From positions 620,001-684,000 of the forward strand of contig NZ_JAPJZK010000001.1 of the NCBI RefSeq assembly GCF_026309355.1: a DNA stretch of 64,000 bases. The letters run 5' to 3'. This document shows positions 15,731-23,387 of the stretch, piece by piece (within the stretch, counting starts at the first letter, position 1; every line of letters begins with the position of its first letter). A model generated the notes under the pieces. That model was not told the origin of the DNA, made no database searches, and saw nothing but the letters and a program-made list of their open reading frames with translations. The DNA is from Spartinivicinus marinus. GTDB lineage: Bacteria > Pseudomonadota > Gammaproteobacteria > Pseudomonadales > Zooshikellaceae. The position numbers were made by a program, and so were the translations under genes.

Positions 15731-16483
15731 ATGGCCATTTCATTAGCCAGCATATCAAAAACCAACGGGATTAAGGCCCCACGGATATTGATTTATGGCA
15801 CCCACGGCATTGGTAAAACTACCTTTGCTGCTGGTGCGCCTAATCCTATCTTTTTATTTACCGAAGATGGAGCCGGTCAATTAGAGCTAAATTCCTTTCC
15901 ATTGCTCACAAGCTATTTTGATGTCATACAGGCGTTAGCGGCTTTATATAATGAGGAACATAATTTTCAGACTGTCATTATTGATTCACTGGACCATTTA
16001 GAGCCCTTAATTTGGGCCCATACGGCTCAGCAATGTAATAAAGACAGTATCGAAGACTTTGGCTATGGCAAAGGCTATATGGAAGCCTTACGTTATTGGC
16101 GTGAAATATTAGGTTGGCTGGATGCCTTACGTAATCAAAAAGGCATGACCTATATTTTAACGGCTCATACCCATATTAAACGCTTTGATAGTCCTGAAAC
16201 CGATTCTTATGACCGTTACCAAATTAAACTCAATGACAAGGCCAGTGGTTTGGTTCAAGAGTCAGTGGACTGTGTACTGTTCTGTAATTATCAAGTCAAT
16301 ATTAATAAAGCGGATGTTGGTTTTGGTAAAGAAAAAGCCCGAGGTATTTCCACTGGACAACGGCTGATTCATACCGTCGAAAAACCCGCTTATATCGCAA
16401 AAAACCGTTTTAATTTACCCGAAAAAATGCCCCTTTCATGGGAGGCATTTACCAATGCACTTAACCCACAACCCTCTGTATAA
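15731..16483 (+). CDS. AAA_24 phage ATPase, Sak4-like recombinase/annealase
   Basis: A 250-residue P-loop protein of the AAA_24 family, a remote RecA relative. Walker A is GTHGIGKTT (residues 25-33), Walker B is TVIIDSLDHL (about 79-88), and YILTAHTHIKRFD follows as the sensor region. The family includes Sak4 of phage HK620, which anneals single strands with its cognate SSB. The next gene is a DUF669 SSB-like protein 11 bases on, which fits that pairing, and a nuclease and a helicase follow. No other annealase is visible in the window. Confidence 0.82.
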   Translation: MAISLASISKTNGIKAPRILIYGTHGIGKTTFAAGAPNPIFLFTEDGAGQLELNSFPLLTSYFDVIQALAALYNEEHNFQTVIIDSLDHLEPLIWAHTAQQCNKDSIEDFGYGKGYMEALRYWREILGWLDALRNQKGMTYILTAHTHIKRFDSPETDSYDRYQIKLNDKASGLVQESVDCVLFCNYQVNINKADVGFGKEKARGISTGQRLIHTVEKPAYIAKNRFNLPEKMPLSWEAFTNALNPQPSV

Positions 16484-16494
16484 GGAGAGTAACC

Positions 16495-17115
16495 ATGGCA
16501 AGTTTTGGATTTAACACGGGCGAATATGATCCTAATGCCGGTTTTGATGTATTACCTGCAGGTGATTATATAGCAATGCTGGTGGAAGCTGATATTAAAA
16601 CCAACTCCAAAAATACAGGCCAATTTATTAACTGCAAATGGTTAATTACTGAAGGCGAGTTTGCTAACCGGAATATTTTTGATGTAGTGAATATTACCCA
16701 TCAAAATACCATGGCTGAGAAATTAGGTCGGCAACGACTGTCGGCTATTGCCCATGCCATCGGTATTCCTGACGCGCAAGATACCGATCAACTGCTACAA
16801 AAGCCCTGTGTGTTAACTTTGGGTATAAAAAAAGATAAAGAGTATGGCGATAAAAATATTATTAAGCATTTTGCCGCTTATCAGTTTGGTATGCAACAAC
16901 CGGCATCACCGGGCAGTTACCAACAAACAGCTGTGCCTACTATGCCGCCACAAGGTATCCAACAGCAGCCACCTGCACAACCACAAATAAACCAAGCGCC
17001 AATACAACAACCAGTAGCTCAGCCTCCACAACAACCAATGAATATTGGAGGTCCAAATGGTCAGCCGGTATTTAATACGCCATCGTCTGAGCAAGCAGCA
17101 AAAATAGCCGTTTAA
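16495..17115 (+). CDS. DUF669 protein, probable phage single-strand DNA-binding protein
   Basis: A 206-residue protein whose first 135 residues match DUF669 (LPAGDYIAMLVEADIKTNSKNTG, then a CKWLITEGEFANRNIFD block), an OB-fold-like ssDNA-binding family. The last 70 residues are a Pro/Gln-rich disordered tail (about 137-190), as in many SSBs, though it ends EQAAKIAV rather than in the acidic tip of host SSB. It is 11 bases from the Sak4-like gene. It probably coats ssDNA and loads the ATPase. Confidence 0.75.
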   Translation: MASFGFNTGEYDPNAGFDVLPAGDYIAMLVEADIKTNSKNTGQFINCKWLITEGEFANRNIFDVVNITHQNTMAEKLGRQRLSAIAHAIGIPDAQDTDQLLQKPCVLTLGIKKDKEYGDKNIIKHFAAYQFGMQQPASPGSYQQTAVPTMPPQGIQQQPPAQPQINQAPIQQPVAQPPQQPMNIGGPNGQPVFNTPSSEQAAKIAV

Positions 17116-17168
17116 TTAAGTTCCACCTGCGGGTGGGAAATTACTTAATCAATAATAAGGAAGCAAAA

Positions 17169-17390
17169 ATGGAATCATTATTAACAGCAAATATTGATAC
17201 TTATATGGAGACCCAACTACAAGACATTTTGCAACATATGATGACTCAAAAAACAAGAAAAATAGAATTGAAGTTAATGGATGGTGATGGAAACCCTGAG
17301 ATAGCTGTTGTTCTTATCACAGAAGACATTCAAACCTATCTAGATGCCATTGATAAAACAGAGAAAGAAATTAAACAAGCAGAACAATAG
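17169..17390 (+). CDS. Small acidic phage protein
   Basis: A 73-residue acidic protein with two helices flanking a short strand pair (KIELKLMDGDGNPEIAVVLITED). The ATG at 17169 follows AAGGAAG; an in-frame GTG at 17133 has no site. It follows the SSB-like gene in the rightward operon. No family recognised. Confidence 0.5.
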   Translation: MESLLTANIDTYMETQLQDILQHMMTQKTRKIELKLMDGDGNPEIAVVLITEDIQTYLDAIDKTEKEIKQAEQ

Positions 17391-17401
17391 GCACTAAAAA
17401 A

Positions 17402-17455
17402 GCATTGCTTCGTAAACGCGGGCTTGGGTCATAAAGTACAACAACGAAGCAATGC
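17402..17455 (+). repeat. Perfect 12-bp inverted repeat (stem-loop) inside the early operon
   Basis: GCATTGCTTCGT (17402-17413) and ACGAAGCAATGC (17444-17455) are exact complements around a 30-base loop. They sit in the only sizeable gap (194 bases) within the rightward operon, between the small acidic protein and the Cas4-like nuclease. No T-run follows, so it is not a simple terminator. It may be an RNA processing or attenuation element, or a protein-binding site. Confidence 0.7.
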
Positions 17456-17584
17456 CAAGGTACGCAGGGGTAACTATACACCCATTTACTAAGACTGCTA
17501 TGGACGAAAAAAGTTTACTGCAACTGCCATAACTAATTTTATTAAAAACGACACTTTCAACACTCGGTTACCGGGAGTGAATAC

Positions 17585-18625
17585 ATGCAAATTCCTGACG
17601 CCAGCAATACAACAGTTAATGCCATTTACAAACATTATGAACAAAATGCCGATAGTGGTTTTCGGGCTCACTTAGGCGCTTCCATCATTGGTAAAGAATG
17701 CCAACGGGCGCTGTGGTATGACTTCCATTGGTGCACCCCTAGTAATCATTCAGGCCAAGTACTCCGGTTATTTGAAACTGGTCAATTAGCCGAAGCACGC
17801 TTTGCTGAAAATCTTAGAGCTATTGGCGTACAAATTCATACCGTCGACCCGAAGACCGGTTTGCAATATCGAGTGGTGGCTTGTGATGGCCACTTTGGTG
17901 GCAGTATGGATGGCATTGGTCAAGGGTTTCCAGAAGCCCCAAAGACACCGCATGTGGTGGAAATGAAAACCCATAGCGAGAAATCATTTAAAGACTTACA
18001 AAAGAAACAAGTCAAAGAATCCAAGCCTCAAAATTACACCCAAATGCAAGTGTATATGCATCTTGGCGGGTTTGAACGAGCCTTTTATATTGCCGTGAAT
18101 AAAAACACTGACGAGCTTTATGGTGAACGGGTTGAGTATGATAAACCCCATGCCAGAGAAGCTATTGATAAAGCCTGTCATGTAATTTTTTCAACGGCAC
18201 CACCAAACAAGCTTACCGAAGACCCAAGCTTTTTTAAGTGCAAGTTTTGTGATCACCAAGCCGTTTGCCATCAAGGGAAATTACCACCGGTTAACTGCCG
18301 TACCTGTATGCATTCTACCCCAGTGGAAAATGGTCAATGGCTATGTGAACGTTACCAACTTAACCCCACTGATGAACAGCAGCGCTGGGGCTGCCAGAGT
18401 CATATGTTTAACCCACACCTGTTGTATCCCTGGGCAGAGGTACTGGACAGCGGGGATTACTGGTATCAGTTTGTTATCAAAGCCACTGGTGAAATCATTA
18501 CCACGGGTGAAGCACCTGAACACTACAAGAGTAGTGAATTAAGAGCCGTTTCTGATTTATCACTATTAAAAGATAAAAACGTTGAGGCTATTCGAGAATA
18601 CTTTGATGCCAAGGTGGTGGCATGA
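17585..18625 (+). CDS. Cas4-like PD-(D/E)XK exonuclease with probable Fe-S cluster
   Basis: A 346-residue nuclease. Catalytic residues are Asp109 (GGSMDG), Glu126 and Lys128 (VVEMKTH), followed by the QMQVYMHL helix. Cys39 in KECQRALWY together with Cys219, Cys222 and Cys228 (CKFCDHQAVC) gives the one-plus-three cysteine layout of Cas4 and AddB iron-sulfur nucleases. A further set (Cys238, Cys241, Cys254 and one near 271) could bind zinc. It overlaps the helicase gene by 4 bases. It probably resects ends for the Sak4-like pathway. Confidence 0.85.
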   Translation: MQIPDASNTTVNAIYKHYEQNADSGFRAHLGASIIGKECQRALWYDFHWCTPSNHSGQVLRLFETGQLAEARFAENLRAIGVQIHTVDPKTGLQYRVVACDGHFGGSMDGIGQGFPEAPKTPHVVEMKTHSEKSFKDLQKKQVKESKPQNYTQMQVYMHLGGFERAFYIAVNKNTDELYGERVEYDKPHAREAIDKACHVIFSTAPPNKLTEDPSFFKCKFCDHQAVCHQGKLPPVNCRTCMHSTPVENGQWLCERYQLNPTDEQQRWGCQSHMFNPHLLYPWAEVLDSGDYWYQFVIKATGEIITTGEAPEHYKSSELRAVSDLSLLKDKNVEAIREYFDAKVVA

Positions 18626-20247
18626 AACTCCGACCTTATCAGCAGGAAGCGATTCAGGCATTAATTGACTATTTCCATCGTGCCACAGGAAACCCATTAA
18701 TTTGTATCTCTACTGGTGGTGGTAAATCAGTCGTCATAGCGGCTTGGTGTCAGTTGGTGTTAAACCAATTTCCTAACCAGCGTATATTAATCCTTAGCCA
18801 TGTTAAGGAAATTCTGGAGCAGAATTACAGCAAACTAAAAACCCTGGCCCCTGACGTGGATATGGGGATTTATTCGGCCAGCTTAAAACGCAAAGACAAA
18901 GACGCCAGTGTGTTATTTGCTGGCATCCAATCCGTGTATTCCAAGGCGTTTGATTTAGGGCCATTCAATTTAATCATTGTAGACGAATGCCACTTAATTA
19001 ATGCCGATAAAGACACCACCATGTACAGCCAGTTTTTTACCGATGCCAAAAAGATGAATCCCAATATTAAAGTGATTGGGTTTTCAGCGACACCATATCG
19101 GATGAAATCGGGCTTACTGACTCATGGTGACAATGCCTTATTCGATGAAATTGTCTATGAAACCGATATTCAGCAATTAATTGATGATGGGTATTTATCT
19201 CCCTTGGTTACCAAAGGCGGTCGGCAGAAAATCGACCTCTCTGGCGTACGGACCCAGAACGGTGACTATGCCTCTAAGGATATGGAAAAGGCGGTTAATA
19301 AAGATGATTTAACTGATAAGGCTTTGGCTGAAATTATTGAGTTAGGCGCAGACCGAAAAAGCTGGTTGATCTTTGGAGTATCCGTTAATCACTGTTTGGA
19401 AATTGAAGAGAAATTAAAAAAATTGGGTGTCTCCGTAAGTGTTATTCATGGTAAGACACCCATTAAGTTTCGGGATGAAACTACTAAGTACTTTAAACAA
19501 GGTAGGTTACGTTGCTTAATTTCGCAAGGTGTTTTAACCACTGGCTTTGATGCACCTAGAACCGACCTGATTGCATTATTACGCTCCACTAAGTCCGCTG
19601 GGTTATATGTCCAAATACTAGGACGAGGACTGAGAATATCGCCCGAGACTGGCAAGGCTAACTGCTTAGTGTTGGATTATGGGGGTAACGTTGAACGCCA
19701 TGGGCCAATTGATCAAATCAAAGTTAGGAATGCAGGCAAGAAAAAAGAGCCGGGCGAAATGCCTGTTAAGGAATGCCCGAAGTGCCAGTTATTTATTCCA
19801 TGTTTTGCATCAGAGTGCCCAGATTGTGGTTATATTTTTCCACCTCAAGACCCTCACAAAGCGACAGCCAGCAATAAAGCAGTCTTATCTGCCATGCAGC
19901 AGGCCGAATGGTATCCAGTGGAAGCCGTGTTTTATCAACTGCATAGCAAGGCGTTTTCAAACAATTCGGTCAAAGTCACTTATCAATGTGGTACAGAGTT
20001 TTTTGATGAATGGGTTTGCTTTGAGCATACCGGTTTTCCCAAACATCGCGCATTAACCTGGTGGGTACAACGTGTCGGGTATCAACCACCCTGCCCGAAT
20101 AATTGTGATAGCGCCTTAGATTATTTAAATAATAATAAAGTCAAAACCCCTTCAGCCATTCAGGTTAAACCGGAAGGCAAATATAAAAAAATAATTAATT
20201 ATGAGTTTCTACCCGAGACAATAAAGGAGATGGCTTATGGAAATTAA
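18622..20247 (+). CDS. SF2 DEAD/DEAH-type helicase with C-terminal zinc motif
   Basis: A 541-residue superfamily 2 helicase. It has a Q-like RPYQQEAI start, motif I STGGGKS (30-36), motif II DECH (121-124), motif III FSATP, and motif VI QILGRGLRIS. Near residue 383 a CPKC...CPDCG cluster forms a zinc ribbon. The length and layout match phage and conjugative-element ResIII-type helicases. It is coupled to the Cas4-like nuclease by a 4-base overlap, so the two likely act as a nuclease-helicase pair in replication or recombination. Confidence 0.92.
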   Translation: MKLRPYQQEAIQALIDYFHRATGNPLICISTGGGKSVVIAAWCQLVLNQFPNQRILILSHVKEILEQNYSKLKTLAPDVDMGIYSASLKRKDKDASVLFAGIQSVYSKAFDLGPFNLIIVDECHLINADKDTTMYSQFFTDAKKMNPNIKVIGFSATPYRMKSGLLTHGDNALFDEIVYETDIQQLIDDGYLSPLVTKGGRQKIDLSGVRTQNGDYASKDMEKAVNKDDLTDKALAEIIELGADRKSWLIFGVSVNHCLEIEEKLKKLGVSVSVIHGKTPIKFRDETTKYFKQGRLRCLISQGVLTTGFDAPRTDLIALLRSTKSAGLYVQILGRGLRISPETGKANCLVLDYGGNVERHGPIDQIKVRNAGKKKEPGEMPVKECPKCQLFIPCFASECPDCGYIFPPQDPHKATASNKAVLSAMQQAEWYPVEAVFYQLHSKAFSNNSVKVTYQCGTEFFDEWVCFEHTGFPKHRALTWWVQRVGYQPPCPNNCDSALDYLNNNKVKTPSAIQVKPEGKYKKIINYEFLPETIKEMAYGN

Positions 20248-20470
20248 CCAGATGCATTTATCAAGAGAAAATAGAAAGGTTGTTGAGAGAATGAGGGAAT
20301 ATATTAGCTATTACAAACTAGCCAAGGCGGATGGACGAAAACCTGAGAGAATACAGTTAGAAGCTAAACAGTATGAAAAGCTGAGGAAAAATTTACTAAC
20401 AAAGACTAACGGCAAATGTAAACCACCCTACACCCTCAACAATATACCTGTTGTACCGGTTAACCATTAA
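20237..20470 (+). CDS. Small basic phage protein
   Basis: A 77-residue basic protein, helical in its first 55 residues (RENRKVVERMREYISYYKLAK). The start overlaps the helicase gene by 11 bases and follows GGAG. Nothing links it to a known family. It precedes the CsrA-like gene by 9 bases. Confidence 0.55.
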   Translation: MEINQMHLSRENRKVVERMREYISYYKLAKADGRKPERIQLEAKQYEKLRKNLLTKTNGKCKPPYTLNNIPVVPVNH

Positions 20471-20479
20471 GGAATCACT

Positions 20480-20785
20480 ATGCTAGCACTCACGCGAAAA
20501 TACGGACAGTCCATTAATATTGGTAACGATATCAGAATTTCACTGGGTGGGTTTAATCGTAAGTCGGCCCGGCTAGGAGTGGTGATGTATAAACAATTAG
20601 CTATCAAGGAGGTACCTTACGAGCTTGATCAAAAGTTAGATGATGACATTACGTTTTTTATTCGTCTTATTGGTGGTCAGGTGCGTTTCTATTTTGATGC
20701 ACCGAGAGAGATTAAAATATTACGAAGTGAGCTGGAAGCAAGGAAGAAAAAAATTAAGCCCAATAAAAAGTTAACGGCTGCTTAA
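20480..20785 (+). CDS. CsrA/RsmA-family protein, apparent tandem-repeat pseudodimer
   Basis: A 101-residue protein in which residues 1-49 align without gaps to CsrA (MLALTRKYGQSINIG, Gly24, Arg31, Gly33, Val34, Lys38). Residues 54-88 align again to CsrA strands 2-5 and the helix (QVRFYFDAPREIKILRSELE). Host CsrA is a ~61-residue homodimer that binds GGA in mRNA leaders using strand 1 (Leu4, Arg6) of one chain and Arg44 of the other. Here repeat 1 keeps Leu4 and Arg6 but has Glu44; repeat 2 lacks strand 1 but has the Arg44 equivalent, Arg82. One complete site per chain is predicted. An RsmN-like insertion is the alternative reading. Confidence 0.8.
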   Translation: MLALTRKYGQSINIGNDIRISLGGFNRKSARLGVVMYKQLAIKEVPYELDQKLDDDITFFIRLIGGQVRFYFDAPREIKILRSELEARKKKIKPNKKLTAA

Positions 20786-20794
20786 GGAGATACC

Positions 20795-21013
20795 ATGCGA
20801 CTTATTAGCTTGGAAAATTACAGAAAAACCAAGTTTCCTTTTGGTGATGGACCTTCAATGGGGTCATTGCGACGACAGTGCCGAAGTGGTGATCTTGCTG
20901 GCGCTCGAAAGGAAGGTAAATTATGGTATGTAGATATAGATGTTGCCTCATCGACGAGTGGTGATCCATTAGTGGAGCAGGTATTAAGTGAGATAGGTTT
21001 TTATGACACCTAG
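20795..21013 (+). CDS. Excisionase-like protein (Xis)
   Basis: A 72-residue protein with a winged-helix pattern of the lambda Xis/MerR-like type: LENYRKTKF, then SMGSLRRQCRSGDLAGARKEGKLWYVDID. Excisionases bend attachment DNA and direct the integrase towards excision. AAGGAG precedes its ATG. It overlaps the integrase start by 11 bases, the usual xis-int coupling. Confidence 0.75.
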   Translation: MRLISLENYRKTKFPFGDGPSMGSLRRQCRSGDLAGARKEGKLWYVDIDVASSTSGDPLVEQVLSEIGFYDT

Positions 21014-22130
21014 ACGTAGAATTAAACCGGGGCTCTGCCCCAACCTTTATGAGTCTGATGGGCTTTACCGTTATCGACACCCTTATAAGAAAACCTGGCA
21101 TAATTTAGGGCGTGATAAGGCTAAAGCCGTTAAAGCAGCTAAAGAGCTGAATGCCATATTATTGCCCAATCATGAAACGTTAATTCGTGGTGTCATGGGT
21201 TTAGACAATAAAACCGTCAAAGATTTAATCCTTAAATTTAAAGAAGAAATATTACCCAAGAAAGAATTAAAGGAGCGTTCATTATACGAGATAAATTACC
21301 GCTTAAATAGAATTGAAAAAGATATCGGCCATTGGGCATTAACGAAATTATCCACACAAAAAATTGCTTATTATTTAGATATTAATTTTAAAGGGGATGC
21401 CTATAAACAACACCGCTCTGTATTAAATCAACTCTGTCGCACTGCTGTAGTTAAAGGCTGGATGAAAGAAAATCCCGTAGAAGCCACCCTGCCTACCCTG
21501 CAAGGTGAAAAAATAAAAAAACAAAGAAGTCGATTAACCGTAGAACAATACCAAGCCATCTATCAATTTGCAGAACCCTGGTTACAAATAGCAATGGACT
21601 TGGCTCTGACCACGCTACAAAGACGCTCAGACTTATTACAACTAAAATTCACCGATATTAAAGACGGCAGATTATACCTAGTTCAAAGTAAAACCGAAAA
21701 GCATGGTGATGCAGCCCGACTATCCATTCATGTTGGCCATGATTTACAAGCCATTATACAACGAGCAAGGTCTAGTGGTGTGCTCTCCCCTTTCATCATT
21801 CACCGAAAGCCGCTACAACGCCAGAGAAAGCAACTAGAGGCTAAGGCGCATTGGACAGCCATCACCCCACGATACTTGTCGGATGCCTTTGCTCAAGCCC
21901 GAGATAAAACGGATTTATTTACCAGCGTACCACAACAACAAAGACCCACTTTTCATGAAATCAGGGCTTTAGGTGGACACCTCTATGAACAGCACGGTAG
22001 AACTAAAGCCGAAGTACGGTCATTAATGGGCCATACTACTGACAAGATGACAGAGCATTACTTACAGGGGCATGTAGAAAGGTGGACGATGGTTGATGCT
22101 GATTTTAGGTTGGATTGGCTAAAAGAATAA
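21003..22130 (+). CDS. Tyrosine-type phage integrase
   Basis: A 375-residue site-specific recombinase. The catalytic residues are Arg207 (QRRSD), Lys230, His318 and Arg321 (FHEIRALGG), His344 (LMGHTT) and the nucleophile Tyr353 (HYLQG). The N-terminal 60 residues form an arm-binding domain (GLYRYRHPYKKTWHNLG) and residues 70-160 a core-binding SAM-like domain. It is the last gene of the rightward operon. A nested palindrome begins 107 bases after its stop. Confidence 0.95.
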   Translation: MTPRRRIKPGLCPNLYESDGLYRYRHPYKKTWHNLGRDKAKAVKAAKELNAILLPNHETLIRGVMGLDNKTVKDLILKFKEEILPKKELKERSLYEINYRLNRIEKDIGHWALTKLSTQKIAYYLDINFKGDAYKQHRSVLNQLCRTAVVKGWMKENPVEATLPTLQGEKIKKQRSRLTVEQYQAIYQFAEPWLQIAMDLALTTLQRRSDLLQLKFTDIKDGRLYLVQSKTEKHGDAARLSIHVGHDLQAIIQRARSSGVLSPFIIHRKPLQRQRKQLEAKAHWTAITPRYLSDAFAQARDKTDLFTSVPQQQRPTFHEIRALGGHLYEQHGRTKAEVRSLMGHTTDKMTEHYLQGHVERWTMVDADFRLDWLKE

Positions 22131-22236
22131 TATTATTTGTGTAAAAATAGTGTGATTTGCTAGTTTTTAAAGAGTTTAACTGTAAACTTGAAATAACCAT
22201 ACCTCCTCCCTTTTTTCGGATTAAGCGCTACTCTTC

Positions 22237-22284
22237 TGTGCTAAATTTTCTTGCATCGTATTTCATGCAAGAGATTATAGCACA
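22237..22284. repeat. Nested palindrome downstream of the integrase (candidate att core)
   Basis: TGTGCTA (22237-22243) pairs with TAGCACA (22278-22284), and inside it TCTTGCAT (22249-22256) pairs with ATGCAAGA (22265-22272). Five unpaired bases separate the stems on each side and the centre is 8 bases. Two 8-base inverted core sites around an 8-base overlap are what a tyrosine integrase core site looks like. There is no T-run, so a terminator is unlikely. The matching left attachment site is outside the window. Confidence 0.45.
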
Positions 22285-22308
22285 AAAGTATTGATTATTC
22301 CCGACTGA

Positions 22309-22611
22309 TTAGTATTTTTCCTGCATCCTACAACTTCCCTTATTATAAATACTATTATCGCTTTTTAAAATTTGATAATGGTAGGCATCTCTATATTTAT
22401 CACAGGTAACTTCTTGATGATGAGATAAATCAAAAATATTCTCAAAAAACCTAGTGGAAGAACCTATGTAGTTTCCTGAATAGTCAAAAATTTTTATCGT
22501 GTAAGTATCGCTAGGGACGCCACCTACCGTATTCCTTAACTGATGAGGGCTACATCCAAATAGAAAAGCTCCCATTAAAATAACAAAACTAAGTTTTTTA
22601 AAATTCAACAT
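22309..22611 (-). CDS. Small lipoprotein of unknown function
   Basis: A 100-residue protein with a lipoprotein signal: hydrophobic residues 8-18 and lipobox LFGC with Cys20. The mature part has two cysteines near the end, possibly a disulfide, and a TYTIKIFDYSGNYIGSS beta segment. It lies between the integrase and tRNA-Pro, so it is either phage cargo or a host gene next to the insertion. No family recognised. Confidence 0.65.
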   Translation of the reverse strand: MLNFKKLSFVILMGAFLFGCSPHQLRNTVGGVPSDTYTIKIFDYSGNYIGSSTRFFENIFDLSHHQEVTCDKYRDAYHYQILKSDNSIYNKGSCRMQEKY

Positions 22612-22885
22612 AACTTATATTTACCGCTCAACAATATAGAGTTAATGTAAGTTTAAGTAGACTAGATTTAAAACCAAAAATAAATCAATACTTACAGCAG
22701 AGTCTACCTCTGAGGTATCTGATATTAATAAAATACTCTATCAGACTACTAAGACATGAAAATATAAAGCCATTAAATTATATATGGTCTATTAAGACAA
22801 ACAACAATAAAAATGTAAATTTTGTAAAGATTATTAGATTTTATTAAACTAATAGTTTGATAGATAAAATGAAGCTAGGCAATAT

Positions 22886-22916
22886 ATAATTATCCCATTT
22901 TTTATGGGATAATTAT
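22886..22916. repeat. Perfect 13-bp hairpin
   Basis: Arms ATAATTATCCCAT (22886-22898) and ATGGGATAATTAT (22904-22916) are exact complements around a TTTTT loop. The outer arms are A/T only, so it resembles a bidirectional terminator with weak ends or a protein-binding palindrome. The nearest genes are 275 bases (lipoprotein) and 360 bases (tRNA-Pro) away. Confidence 0.7.
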
Positions 22917-23191
22917 TTATAATATATTCCACAAAACTTTAACATAAAACTTCTGCTGTTTAATATCCCTTTGCTAAGCAAAACGAAGCCACGCATTACC
23001 CTGGCATGCAATGAAGTGATAATTCAAACTTGAATACCAAAAGCAAACCTAAGGCAACTTACCAGAAAGAATACCTTCTTCTGATCGTTAAACTCAGTAA
23101 TGATCAAACCATAAACAAACACCAACTTAAAACAAAACTTGCCCCATAAATAGAAGTCAGTTGTCGTTTAGTAGACTTTTGCTAAAAATTA

Positions 23192-23221
23192 TATTGCAGG
23201 TTATTGCAGAATATTGCAGGA
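23192..23221. repeat. Three tandem 10-bp repeats (TATTGCAG core)
   Basis: TATTGCAGGT, TATTGCAGAA and TATTGCAGGA follow one another exactly, with an invariant TATTGCAG core. The spacing of one helical turn puts the sites on one face of the DNA. They lie 55 bases from the 3' end of tRNA-Pro, where arm-type sites of an integrase would be expected. Confidence 0.65.
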
Positions 23222-23276
23222 CGAGAATGAGTCTCAATTTCAAAGACTTGTAAGTGATTGATCTAGAAAGAAAAAA

Positions 23277-23353
23277 TGGTCGGAGTGAGAGGATTCGAAC
23301 CTCCGACCCCCACAACCCCATTGTGGTGCGCTACCAGGCTGCGCTACACTCCG
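23277..23353 (-). tRNA. tRNA-Pro (anticodon GGG)
   Basis: A 77-base cloverleaf with the CCA end encoded. The acceptor stem is CGGAGTG/CACTCCG. The anticodon stem CCACA/TGTGG encloses the loop ATGGGGT, giving GGG. The T arm contains GGTTCGAATCC. It is the last gene of the ihfA-merR-like cluster, and its 3' end faces the prophage. Confidence 0.97.
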
Positions 23354-23355
23354 AA

Positions 23356-23377
23356 TTGCTTCAAGGCTTTGAAGCAA
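23356..23377 (-). repeat. 9-bp hairpin immediately 5' of tRNA-Pro
   Basis: TTGCTTCAA (23356-23364) and TTGAAGCAA (23369-23377) are exact complements around GGCT. On the minus strand the stem ends two bases before the mature tRNA 5' end, so it may guide processing of the precursor. Confidence 0.65.
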
Positions 23378-23387
23378 TGGTGATGAT

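Larger units (their letters stand above)
1..22284. mobile_element. Lambdoid cos-type prophage, right part (left end outside window)
   Basis: The segment carries a portal, gpW, GpA-type terminase, terminase small subunit, lysis genes, antirepressor, primase-helicase, XRE repressor, recombination genes, excisionase and integrase. Structural and lysis genes run leftwards and the recombination/integration genes run rightwards from the repressor, a lambdoid layout. The left attachment site and the tail genes lie outside the window. The right limit is uncertain. A nested palindrome 107 bases beyond the integrase is one candidate att core. The 3' end of tRNA-Pro at 23277 is the other, in which case the element is about 1 kb longer. 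Confidence 0.9.
22612..23276. other. AT-rich gene-free stretch between lipoprotein gene and tRNA-Pro
   Basis: No supported gene in 665 bases. It contains a perfect 13-bp hairpin and three 10-bp direct repeats, listed separately. It adjoins the 3' end of a tRNA gene, a common insertion target, and looks like the edge of an integrated element. Confidence 0.6.

Noticed and set aside
16906-17094. Trp/Leu-rich minus-strand open frame
   Set aside because: It is the antisense of the Pro/Gln-rich tail of the SSB-like protein, which explains its composition.
22237-22284. dif/Xer site instead of integrase core
   Set aside because: The arms do not match the conserved dif sequence of gammaproteobacteria.
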